Assembly: GCA_965221635.1 (NCBI GenBank)
Contig: OZ244902.1
Location: 2,976,001-3,040,000 of the forward strand
DNA length: 64,000 nucleotides
Source: JAAXHB01 sp965221635
Lineage (GTDB): Bacteria; Actinomycetota; Acidimicrobiia; Acidimicrobiales; Aldehydirespiratoraceae
Reading direction: 5' to 3'
In this document: piece after piece, positions 1 to 9,096 of the stretch
How positions within the stretch are numbered: the stretch's first letter is position 1
Layout of the letters: each line of letters begins with the position of its first letter
The notes under the pieces: model-generated
What the model was told of the DNA's origin: nothing
Seen by the model: only the letters and a program-made list of their open reading frames with translations
Databases searched by the model: none
Translations under genes and position numbers: made by a program

Positions 1-1156
1 CAGCGAGCACATCCGGCAAACCAGCCCTACCCACCCTATGATCCATGAACTTAGCATTGATCGTAACCCGAATATCCTGCGGCCTCTGCAAAACGACACC
101 ATTGGTCGCCAGCCACGCCCCCGTAAGACCGATCGTGTTACTCTTCGAATACTTGAACCGGTCAAGAATCACCGCCCAACGCCACAACTCACCCAGATCA
201 TATTTCACCGGTATGAGTTCGATATCAAGATCACCTGCAACGAACCGTTCTTTGTCATAATCGTCCACCAACTCCAACTTCAACTTCTCCACTTCGTTGG
301 CATCAGTCGGCGGTGACTTTATCTGGAAATACCGCGTAGGTGTCATGTTCGGAAAGTAGATGCTCGTACTAGTCATGCCCACAAGGCCGAGGTGGCCATA
401 AGTTCGCCATGTCACACACTTGCCGGTAGTTACGACTGGGTAGTGACTCTCGCAGTCCTCATCGGCAAGGTCCGAAACCATGTCCACGTCGGACACATCG
501 ACCCCCTCACCTGCTTCCTTCGGGCCCGCCCCGCCGCCTTGAGCGGCAGCGCCATCAGTCCCAGTGCCGACATCAGGCCACAACTGACGCCACGACGCCC
601 AGCCCGGTTCACGTTGGCGTGCCTCGATGCCGCCCGTCAACAGACTTACATTGTCGTTGGTGCCCGTAACCGGAGAAAAGAGATTGATTGGCCCAAACGT
701 AGGAGCAAATGGCCTCTTGCTGTAGACCTCCTCCACGCAAGTGTCCAAGCTGTCAAACTCGTCGCACAGCCGATACAGCTTGTAGGCCTCCGCCCATTGC
801 GGGCTCAGGATGAACTCCTTGTAATACTCCCCAAAAGCACGAAACGTAGCATCATCCACAGGCTCAACCTGGGCCAGCATCACATACACCGGTCCGTTCG
901 GCGCAACAAACACGCCCGCCACCTCAACCAACCCGTCTCTCTGAGCGCCCCTCAACACATAACACGCCATCGGCTCCCCATCCAACGCCCCACCCCAACA
1001 ATCCCCCGGCCCCGTCAGCGCCCCACCTCCGGGCGCGGCCTCACCGCCAGCGACGATGCCGCCCATCCATAACCACCAAAATACTCCCAGCCCGCACAAC
1101 GCCAGCACCAAACCAGCAGCCGCACGTCCTGATCCTTGCTTCAGTTGAGATGACAT
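1..1156 (-). CDS. Unrecognised secreted or membrane-anchored protein, cut by the left edge
   Basis: An open frame runs from an ATG at 1156-1154 to the window edge without a stop (385 codons visible). The start has a good ribosome site, GGGAGG five bases upstream. Residues about 12-36 form one hydrophobic segment (VLALCGLGVFWWLWMGGIVA), so the protein is probably exported or anchored by its N-terminus. Six cysteines lie in the first 270 residues, some close-set (CDEFDSLDTC). A Gly/Ala/Asp-rich linker near residues 205-235 separates two apparently folded parts. I recognise no family. It follows the giant gene on the same strand after about 186 bases and shares its lower G+C, so it may be a companion surface protein; that link is inference. 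Coding is supported by sensible composition over the whole frame and by the ribosome site. The C-terminus lies outside the window. Confidence 0.75.
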   Translation of the reverse strand, partial: MSSQLKQGSGRAAAGLVLALCGLGVFWWLWMGGIVAGGEAAPGGGALTGPGDCWGGALDGEPMACYVLRGAQRDGLVEVAGVFVAPNGPVYVMLAQVEPVDDATFRAFGEYYKEFILSPQWAEAYKLYRLCDEFDSLDTCVEEVYSKRPFAPTFGPINLFSPVTGTNDNVSLLTGGIEARQREPGWASWRQLWPDVGTGTDGAAAQGGGAGPKEAGEGVDVSDVDMVSDLADEDCESHYPVVTTGKCVTWRTYGHLGLVGMTSTSIYFPNMTPTRYFQIKSPPTDANEVEKLKLELVDDYDKERFVAGDLDIELIPVKYDLGELWRWAVILDRFKYSKSNTIGLTGAWLATNGVVLQRPQDIRVTINAKFMDHRVGRAGLPDVLA

Positions 1157-1298
1157 CAGTACCTCCCGTGTTCGCTGGCTCAGCTCACTCTGAGCAACTT
1201 CCAAGTTGGACGCCGCTCACGACATGAGAGTTCCCACCGACCCTGAATTTGGTTCGAGGCTCCGAAAATGCTAGCGATGACTCAAATTGTCTCTCCTG

Positions 1299-1322
1299 AT
1301 GGCTCAGAGTACACGTAGCCAT
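1299..1322 (-). other. Small inverted repeat after the giant gene
   Basis: ATGGCT (1299-1304) and AGCCAT (1317-1322) can form a 6-bp stem with a 12-base loop about 20 bases after the stop of the giant gene. There is no T-run, so it is at best a weak terminator or a processing hairpin. The rest of 1157-1342 shows no convincing promoter. Confidence 0.25.
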
Positions 1323-1342
1323 AATTCTTCCTGAAACTTGCG

Positions 1343-4300
1343 CTAGTCGCATTTCCTCGCGTCCACTGTTTGTTCTGGTGACCAGGCGCTCATGACGGCT
1401 TGGAAGTTTGCACCATCACCGACCATTGCAATCTTGAAGAGGTAACTGCTGCCACAAGCTATTGAGCCAATGGTGGATTGCGTAGTTAGGCCAGTCTCCG
1501 TCCCTTGTACCTTCAGCTCTGTGCGGGTTTTCCAATCGTCATCTGTGTAGTGGATCACGTATTCGACAATCCCAACTTTATCGATCCAACTAAGCGCGAT
1601 TTCCGAGGTGGTCGGGCCTAGCTGAGCAGCGAAGCTACGGGAGACCGGTGGTGGCAATTGAAGTTCACGAGTCCCGTGCGAGCCGATTCCGCCACAGCGA
1701 AGTGCTTGACCGTGTTCCATGCAACCCTTAAAGACCACTGTGTATGTTCCTCGTGTCTGGGTAACGTTGGGAAACGAAACGTCAACGAATGCGACGCTAT
1801 CATCTGTTGGGTCGGCGTATTGCGTGACTTGGCATTCCTGAGTTGGTTGAGGCGAAATCATGGGGTACCCCAAGAGTGTGCGCGTGCTGATCGACAAATC
1901 ACAGGTTTCGACAGCCACGGGATTTGGTACTTCTTCAATTTTACGCATCAAGATCGCTTGATAGGCCAAGGTAGGGCTGAAGTCACCAACATCAAGCGTC
2001 GCTGTGATTTCGTGCGAGTCAATTGAATGTTGTGTATGGTAGAGACGCTCAGTGGCTCGGTCGTCTACTGCGGGCAGCGGTCGTAGTGGTCCGGGTTCCC
2101 AGTCGTAGCCTGCAATCAGGGATTCGGCGTAGATTCGGTCGATGGGGACAAATCTGGCGTGATCGACGTCTGATCCCCAGATCACACCTACGAGCGTGAT
2201 TTTGTTGGTTGATCCGCCGCCGGTCGCAGGTTCACGTACAAACACGGGCGCCCCACTGTCGCCACCCAGGCTACCAAGGTACCACTCCACCTCATGCTCA
2301 ACTTGGTTCTCGTCGTTGCTGAATTGTTGCGCCCGTGTAAGGCACTCAATGTACGCATCGTGTTCGTCACGAATTAGTCCTCTGGCAGGTTCACGAGTGT
2401 TGTCTGCCCAGCCCAGTCTGCCGCCTGGGCAGGTGGGATCATCTACTAATTCATCGGGTACGAGCACGGCTCCTGTGCTCCATCCGCTGGTGCGGCCTAC
2501 TTTGTGGACTTGTTCGGTTTGACGTGGCGGTCGCGCTGCTATGATCTCGAGAAATTGGGTGGCGCGGTTGCCGGTGAAATATTCCAGTCGTGGCCTGTAG
2601 AGAGATTCTGCTGTCTTTGGAGCCGAAGGGAGTTGCATTTCAGTTGGCTTGAAGATCCTACCGGTTGCTAACGACACACTGGTGGCAGGTTCCGCGTAGC
2701 TCTGGTCGCCGAGGGTGCAGTCGGTGGCTTGTGTCGTTGTGTTTCCCTCCATGAGAATATTGCATCTCGTGGGAGCGGCTATAATGCTCGAAGTGGCGAT
2801 TGGAGTGCGGGTTTCTCCGGATGGGCCTCCCTCCCATACCTGACCGGGGGCTTCTGAGCAGTGTTCAGTGGTGGAAACATGGGGCTGGGGGGTGGACGAC
2901 GAACCGCTGAGATCCACTAGGTCAAGAGTGAAGCTGACGGTGCAAGACCCACCGATTTTGATCTGCTGTCCGCCGATGACCTCGTTGCTATTCGGATCGT
3001 AAAACAATGACGGCCCGGTGTTGTGTTCCCAGGCCAGTTCGTTCGACCAACCGATGATTTGCTGTATCTCCCCCCGGTGTACGATCATGACTGCAACGCG
3101 TACCTCGTCTCCCTTGGCTAGGACTGCGTCGGCGCATATGGTGCTGAGTTTGATCGATGTGATGGTCGACTCTGATGGTACATTGACATTGCCATGCGCC
3201 CGTGTCGCATAAATTGGTTGGTCGTTTCGTGTAATCTCACACCTTACTCTCAGTTCTTCGCTGGCGTCACTCGTCGAGGTGTTGCCGAGACTCACTGGGA
3301 TATCGATCGCGCCGGAGTTGGCGGACGCGAGGTCGGAGATTTTGATGTCCTCCATGCCGTTGAGAATCACATCACGCTCAAGCAGGGAAACCCGGTAGGC
3401 CTGCGGATCGGCCAAGAAGGGAACAGAAGCATCAAGCTTCAAACTGGCATCTGTGGCGGTGTTGACCCAAGCAGTGTCACCGAAGTCCGCCGGGAGCGGC
3501 TCATAGCCGCCCGGGCCGTCGAGCACGTCGAGCACGGCAGGCAACAGCACCCGATTCGCGCCATGCTCATACTCCACCCTCAACAAGTAAGCCTGATCGC
3601 TCTTCAAGCCCTTCAACTCAAGAGTGAGTCTCATTGCCTTAGGAGCCGATCCACTCCCAGGTGCCCATCGACCGTCAGAGGACCAACCTACAGCGGAACC
3701 GGGAACCGTCCAATCTGCGCTGCCCTTGCTCATGTCCACCTCTGGTGCGCCCGGCGCTACACAAGCGCCGGTGAGCACGACCACCTCACCGGAATAGCCG
3801 GCGCTCCAGTCGTAGTCGGTGCTGACACCATCACCATGGGAGCGAATCCAGAACTCATAGTGAGTTCCACACTCCAACCCTGCCACAACACGCGAGCCGG
3901 ACCTCACCAGTTCTGTCACCACCACCCAGGAGTCACCCTGTTCTCGATACTCGAGGCCGTAACGCTCCACTCCGGGTACCGTCGTCCACGCCATCGTGAC
4001 CGAGGTAGGCGAGATCGAACTCGCGTTCAGATCATCAGGAGGCATCGGTAGTGGGAGTTCATCGTCATCGATAATAACAAGCGCAAAGCTTGGATGGCCG
4101 ATCACCACGCCAGCTGGCGGACTTTCGACCCACAACCTGAGCCGCTCATCCTCGAAACCGTTATCATCATGAGACCTCACAGAGAACCCAGCCGTGGTCG
4201 CACCTGCAGCAAAACTCACTGTAACCAAATCACCGGAGATCCCGGCGATCGTGTAATCCGTGCGCTCGGCTGGGCTCACTCTTGGTGTTGTCACCTTGAC

Positions 4301-7300
4301 GTTCACATCAAACGGACCTTTCGCAGGACTCGACAACGCCAACAGCACCTCCACCTCCTCGCCTTCGTCGACAGTGAACTCGTTGGCGGTGAAGCTCACT
4401 GTGGGTACCAGCGTTGTTACCGACAAGCTCTGCGAAGCAGGACCGTAGACCGGCTTGTAGGTGTTGCCGTCACCTTTGGCGCTTACTGTGAAGACATACT
4501 CGGTTCCGGTGCTCAGCCCGGTCACCACCAAACTCGGCGGGTCAGGTGCGGAAGAAACCTCGATACTTGTCCAGGTAGTCCACACTGTTGGCTTGTACTG
4601 CACCTTGTATCCGCCGGCGCCTTCTACTTTGGTCCACTGAATCTCCACGGTGGTGTCGGTTACGGTGCCAGCGGTGGGCACCGCCGGCTTTGGCGGCGAA
4701 TCAACACGCTGCGCTCCGAACTCACTCGCGGTGGGGGTGCCGTCACGGTTGTGGTCTACTTTGAGAGCGGGGTACTGCCATAGTGTTCCGAAGTGCCACA
4801 CTCCCGGGTCCCATTTCTGGTAGATCGGCGAGTTTTGTCCGGGGCCTTGCAACCCGGAGGTGGTCATGCCGTGACCTGTGGCGCTTGTGGTTTGTTTGCT
4901 GGTGTCGATGTCCCAGTAGCTGTGCGATGCCGTGCCACCGCCACTGCCGATTAGTCCGCCCGCAGAGGTGCCCGAAACCTCACCTGTGGAGTAGCTCGCC
5001 GATACTGAGCCACCGCCTAGCCTTCCGATCAAACCGCCGGCAGACGTACCGTTCGCGGAGCCCGTGGCGTAACTGTTCTGAACCGTCCCGCCGGCGTTGG
5101 TACCCACCAATCCACCCGCATTGATGCCATCGGCTGCGCCGGTCGCGAAGCTTGACGTGACCTGCGCGGTGCCTTTGTAGGCGATCAGACCTCCAGCCCA
5201 GTGGCCGGTTGCGGAGGCGGTGGAGTAACTCTCAGACACCGTTCCGGAAACGTGGTAGCCCACAAGGCCACCGGCGTCATACACCGATGTGGCAGAACCC
5301 GAAGCGGAACTACCCGTGACCGTGTCGTAGTTGCGCCCAACCAACACCCCCGCACTCGTCTCGCCGGGCCCACCGGACACGCTGCCGGCCGCGTGACTTG
5401 CCTTCACGATCTCTTCGTTGTCGCCGACCAGCAAACCCACCCGAGCATTGCTGCCGTGCGCGGTCACCTCACCCGCCGCGGAACTCTGCGAAACAGTGCC
5501 GGTGTTCCAACCAACCAACACCGCAACCCGCACCTCACCAGAACTCGCCGCCGCGGCCGCCGCTGCCGCGAACCCACCACCATCCGCATCACTCCCACCG
5601 AACGGCTCAACCTCGCGCTCGGCTCCGCGCCGCGTTCCAACCTCGGGATCCAAGACAAGACCACCCCCTGGTTCCGGCACCGAACGCCCGGACAACCCCG
5701 AACCCGGGTCAAAGGCTCGGCCCTCATCGAGTCGTTGGCCCCGATGAGTTGATTCGCTCGGGTCGGCTGGTTCCTCCAACAGCGGTGCTTCGGCATCGTC
5801 AGTCCTGCCGCTGTCTGCGAAGGCCGCATCGAGCTGGGCGGTGGCCGCGGCGGCGGCGCTGGTGCTTGTCGCTGTGCCTTGGGTGACTTTCGCGTTGGTG
5901 AGGCGCACGCCGTTGATGGTGCCGCTGTTGTTCGCGAACAGGCCCAGATGAGTGCTGTCTCGCGCGATGAACAAGCCACTGATGGTGTGATTGGTGCCGT
6001 TGAAGGTGCCACTGAAGGTGCCGCTGAAGGGTGTGCTGGGTGTGCCGATGGGTTCCCAGCCGCGCCCGGCGTTCCAATAGGTGTCACCAGGAGTGTCGGT
6101 GCGCCTGTCGAGGTTCGTGTCAAACGACAAGTCTCGTGTCAGTTCGTAACCGGAACAGCCCTTGACCGGGCAACCCATCGTGTTGTCAGCCCCACTGAAT
6201 GCCGCCGTGTACTTCCTGGCGCTGGCGGTGCTATCGGGAATGCCGTCGCCGTTGAGGTCCCAGCGCATGGCGTTGAGTTGTGACAGGTCCTTGATCTCGA
6301 TGAGGCCGTTGTCGTCTTTGTCATAATCCTCGGGTTGTGTGGTGGTTGCAGTCACACCATCAGACACGGCACCCCAATCGGTGGAGTAGGGGGACCCGTC
6401 ACCGCGTGCGCTGACCTTGAACCGGTAGGTCACGTCATACTCCAAACCCGACACCGTCGCCGACGTTCCCGATGTTTCGGGCAGTCTCGGCCACGCCCTC
6501 CAGGCTTGGCTGTGGTAGGTCACCTCGTAGGCCACAGCACCCGCCAACTCGTCCCAGCTCAACGAAACCTCACTGAACCCCACCGAGGTCACCGTGAGTC
6601 CCTGCGGGGGTGGCGCCGCGGGACACTCCGTGGTGGTGGCTTGCACCTCAGACGTGTTGTTGCCGAAGATTGTGGAGTAAGTGGTGCCGTCACCCCTAGC
6701 GGCGACCCTGAACCTGTAGCCGGCGTTGCAATCGAGGTCCGGTACCACGCTGGTGGTGGCTGGGGTCTCCAGCCAAGTCCACGAGGTTGAACCGGTCTTG
6801 CGCCACGACAGCTTGTAGAGGGTGGCGCCGGGCAGAGCGTTCCACCGAGGCGTGATCGTCGAAACGGCGCTAGACGCGATGGTGAACCCCGAAGGTGGCG
6901 GGGCGTTTGGTGGTGGGCACGCCCCGGTCGTCGTCGTTGCCTCGCCTGAGGGATTGCTCCACCTGGTGGAGTATCTGGTTCCGTCACCCCTTGCGCTCAC
7001 TCTGAAGGTGTAGGAAGTGTTGCAACCCAAACCCCAAAGGTTGCGAGAAACACCAGAGAGTTCCACGCCTGGCTGCCAGCCGCCGGCCCCGGTGCGTTTG
7101 TGTTCCAGCTTGTACGCCGCGGCGTCCACCACCGGGCTCCACGCCACCGACACGCCATAGCCGCCTTGAGGTGACGCGCCCAACCCAGTCGGGGCGGGGG
7201 CGTCGGGCAACGGGCAAGGCAACGTCGTGGATTGCTTCTCGCCAGAGGGGTCACCCCAGGAAGTCAAATACCGACCACCGTCACCCCTGGCCCGCACCCG

Positions 7301-8872
7301 GAATCCATACTCGGTGCCGCAATCGAGACCCGACGCACGCGCAGACACACCCGTGATGTTCGTGGCAGACTGCGCCCAGGCGCCCGAAGGCAGCGCTTTG
7401 TGCTCCAACTGGTAAGCCGCGGCGTGGGTAACCGGGCTCCAACCCAGCAACACATGATCAACACCATGACCTATCGCCCCGAGATCTGTTGGGGCCGGTG
7501 CTGTCTCGGGAGGGCACACCGACGTGGCGCCCGTCACCTCATCTGAGGGTTTCCCATAGCTGGTCGTGTAGGGCCAGCCGTCGCCTCTGGCGAGCACCCT
7601 GAACTTGTACACCGTGCCGCACTCCAAATCAGGGACCAGCCTCGACGTGCCCGACAGGTTGAACCCGCCAACCTTCCACCCCAACGCACCGTCGGGTTGA
7701 TACTGCAAGAAATACTCCACCGCGTCAGGGACCGCCTTCCAGCTCATCGTGATGCTCGACTCACCGGACACAACAACCTTCAGGTCCTTCGGTGGTGGCG
7801 CCGAACACTTCGAGGTCCGCCGCCCCACCTGCGTGGACGCCTTACCATAAGCCCACGGATAATTCACCCCACGGCCCCGAGCCCGCACCCGGAACTTGTA
7901 ATACGTGTAACACTCCAATTCGTTCACCGTCAGCGAAGACGAAGACGAGTACGAAGCACGCCACTGCGTGTCACCCGCCTCTTGGTACTCGACCTTGTAC
8001 CACGCAGCCCCCGTAACCGGGTTCCATTGCAACCCCACCCGATCAGCACCAAACGACACATACCGCAAATTCTGCGGCGCAGGCGCCGTGCAAGTCAAAG
8101 TCTTGCCATACACAGTATGCGACGCAGGCCCATACGACGACTCATAAGGAAACCCGTCACCTCGCGCCTTTATCCTAAACGCGTACCACGTGTTGCACGC
8201 CAACGGCGACACGGCACGGACCCGCGGCGAAAACGCGTACGTGCCATGCTTCCAAACAGTGCTCCCGATATTGCGGAACTCCAACTTGTACCCAGCAGCC
8301 CCCTTCACCTCACTCCAAGACAACGTGACACTCCGATACGTCGACCGACTCCGCCACACACTCGACGGCGCAGGCGCCTTACCAAAATTACCCCAACTCG
8401 CCACCGCCCCCTCAGGCTCATCAACCACCACATCACCAAACTTCGCTGTATCAATACCCGGCACCGGCACCACATCCATCGCAGCCCACCACACATTTTC
8501 GTCAACCGCCCACCCCCCAACACCCAAATCAACCGCGCTCCCCACCGGAAACTCATCAACCCCCAACCCCGCCTCATCAACACCACCCACCCAACCAACC
8601 TCAAACACGTCAACCCCGGAATCAGCCGCCACACCAGCCAACCCAACCTCCCCGCCAGCGACCGCGCCGGCACCCGAACCCGGAACAGCGTCCTCACCCG
8701 ACCCCGCCTCCGCAACATCGTCGGCGCTGCCATCAACACCCGGCACCACGTCCTCGGCCGGCCCGGCCTCCTGAGCCCCGGCCCTGCCCACCAGGCCCCA
8801 CACACCCACCAACACCAGGCCGCACAACGCCCACCTAACGGCCGTTGCACCAGATGTTGTCGGGCGACTCAA
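1343..8872 (-). CDS. Giant exported multidomain protein: 10 Fn3, GLUG beta-helix, Calx-beta, trypsin-fold peptidase
   Basis: The likely start is TTG at 8872, giving 2509 residues. It puts a clean signal peptide at residues 1-33 (Arg13, hydrophobic core, AGA/Q cleavage). An ATG at 9043 in frame would bury that segment. Order, approximate residues: acidic linker 34-165; seven Fn3 domains 165-845; a Ca-binding type stretch (DYDKDDNGLIEI ... DLNGDGIPD) near 850; GLUG repeats (GGLVG...GTVQNSYATG) 890-1380, interrupted by low-complexity sequence at about 997-1109; Fn3-8 1390-1484; Calx-beta 1484-1605; Fn3-9 1607-1705; unassigned 1705-1975; a chymotrypsin-fold domain about 1975-2245; unassigned; Fn3-10 2410-2509. 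The peptidase domain shows STTEHC (His2004), ATDCTL (Asp2051), GRTSGW and GGDSGAPVF (Ser2206), a plausible His-Asp-Ser triad of S1 type. No sortase motif or C-terminal membrane anchor is seen. Probable role: adhesin or self-processing exoprotein (inference). Confidence 0.85.
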   Translation of the reverse strand: MSRPTTSGATAVRWALCGLVLVGVWGLVGRAGAQEAGPAEDVVPGVDGSADDVAEAGSGEDAVPGSGAGAVAGGEVGLAGVAADSGVDVFEVGWVGGVDEAGLGVDEFPVGSAVDLGVGGWAVDENVWWAAMDVVPVPGIDTAKFGDVVVDEPEGAVASWGNFGKAPAPSSVWRSRSTYRSVTLSWSEVKGAAGYKLEFRNIGSTVWKHGTYAFSPRVRAVSPLACNTWYAFRIKARGDGFPYESSYGPASHTVYGKTLTCTAPAPQNLRYVSFGADRVGLQWNPVTGAAWYKVEYQEAGDTQWRASYSSSSSLTVNELECYTYYKFRVRARGRGVNYPWAYGKASTQVGRRTSKCSAPPPKDLKVVVSGESSITMSWKAVPDAVEYFLQYQPDGALGWKVGGFNLSGTSRLVPDLECGTVYKFRVLARGDGWPYTTSYGKPSDEVTGATSVCPPETAPAPTDLGAIGHGVDHVLLGWSPVTHAAAYQLEHKALPSGAWAQSATNITGVSARASGLDCGTEYGFRVRARGDGGRYLTSWGDPSGEKQSTTLPCPLPDAPAPTGLGASPQGGYGVSVAWSPVVDAAAYKLEHKRTGAGGWQPGVELSGVSRNLWGLGCNTSYTFRVSARGDGTRYSTRWSNPSGEATTTTGACPPPNAPPPSGFTIASSAVSTITPRWNALPGATLYKLSWRKTGSTSWTWLETPATTSVVPDLDCNAGYRFRVAARGDGTTYSTIFGNNTSEVQATTTECPAAPPPQGLTVTSVGFSEVSLSWDELAGAVAYEVTYHSQAWRAWPRLPETSGTSATVSGLEYDVTYRFKVSARGDGSPYSTDWGAVSDGVTATTTQPEDYDKDDNGLIEIKDLSQLNAMRWDLNGDGIPDSTASARKYTAAFSGADNTMGCPVKGCSGYELTRDLSFDTNLDRRTDTPGDTYWNAGRGWEPIGTPSTPFSGTFSGTFNGTNHTISGLFIARDSTHLGLFANNSGTINGVRLTNAKVTQGTATSTSAAAAATAQLDAAFADSGRTDDAEAPLLEEPADPSESTHRGQRLDEGRAFDPGSGLSGRSVPEPGGGLVLDPEVGTRRGAEREVEPFGGSDADGGGFAAAAAAAASSGEVRVAVLVGWNTGTVSQSSAAGEVTAHGSNARVGLLVGDNEEIVKASHAAGSVSGGPGETSAGVLVGRNYDTVTGSSASGSATSVYDAGGLVGYHVSGTVSESYSTASATGHWAGGLIAYKGTAQVTSSFATGAADGINAGGLVGTNAGGTVQNSYATGSANGTSAGGLIGRLGGGSVSASYSTGEVSGTSAGGLIGSGGGTASHSYWDIDTSKQTTSATGHGMTTSGLQGPGQNSPIYQKWDPGVWHFGTLWQYPALKVDHNRDGTPTASEFGAQRVDSPPKPAVPTAGTVTDTTVEIQWTKVEGAGGYKVQYKPTVWTTWTSIEVSSAPDPPSLVVTGLSTGTEYVFTVSAKGDGNTYKPVYGPASQSLSVTTLVPTVSFTANEFTVDEGEEVEVLLALSSPAKGPFDVNVKVTTPRVSPAERTDYTIAGISGDLVTVSFAAGATTAGFSVRSHDDNGFEDERLRLWVESPPAGVVIGHPSFALVIIDDDELPLPMPPDDLNASSISPTSVTMAWTTVPGVERYGLEYREQGDSWVVVTELVRSGSRVVAGLECGTHYEFWIRSHGDGVSTDYDWSAGYSGEVVVLTGACVAPGAPEVDMSKGSADWTVPGSAVGWSSDGRWAPGSGSAPKAMRLTLELKGLKSDQAYLLRVEYEHGANRVLLPAVLDVLDGPGGYEPLPADFGDTAWVNTATDASLKLDASVPFLADPQAYRVSLLERDVILNGMEDIKISDLASANSGAIDIPVSLGNTSTSDASEELRVRCEITRNDQPIYATRAHGNVNVPSESTITSIKLSTICADAVLAKGDEVRVAVMIVHRGEIQQIIGWSNELAWEHNTGPSLFYDPNSNEVIGGQQIKIGGSCTVSFTLDLVDLSGSSSTPQPHVSTTEHCSEAPGQVWEGGPSGETRTPIATSSIIAAPTRCNILMEGNTTTQATDCTLGDQSYAEPATSVSLATGRIFKPTEMQLPSAPKTAESLYRPRLEYFTGNRATQFLEIIAARPPRQTEQVHKVGRTSGWSTGAVLVPDELVDDPTCPGGRLGWADNTREPARGLIRDEHDAYIECLTRAQQFSNDENQVEHEVEWYLGSLGGDSGAPVFVREPATGGGSTNKITLVGVIWGSDVDHARFVPIDRIYAESLIAGYDWEPGPLRPLPAVDDRATERLYHTQHSIDSHEITATLDVGDFSPTLAYQAILMRKIEEVPNPVAVETCDLSISTRTLLGYPMISPQPTQECQVTQYADPTDDSVAFVDVSFPNVTQTRGTYTVVFKGCMEHGQALRCGGIGSHGTRELQLPPPVSRSFAAQLGPTTSEIALSWIDKVGIVEYVIHYTDDDWKTRTELKVQGTETGLTTQSTIGSIACGSSYLFKIAMVGDGANFQAVMSAWSPEQTVDARKCD

Positions 8873-9096
8873 GGGACTGACCCCCGATCTTGTCGATGCG
8901 CCACCGTTGGGGCGGAGGCGTGTTGGTTGAAGGTAGGCGACAGCCGAGCGCCTGTCAAGACCCTTCGTCCGAACTGTCCGACACTGTCTCGCCTCTCTCG
9001 TGGCCGGTCGAAGCGCCACGGTGCGAGTTCCGCCGTGCTTCACATGGGTTGGTTGACTCGTGGGTTGGTGGGTGGGGTGGGGTTTAGGATTGGGGG

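Noticed and set aside
392..1072. Plus-strand open frame of 226 residues
   Set aside because: It is antisense to the edge-cut gene on the minus strand, which has a ribosome site, signal-like N-terminus and balanced composition; the plus frame is Arg/Pro/His-rich.
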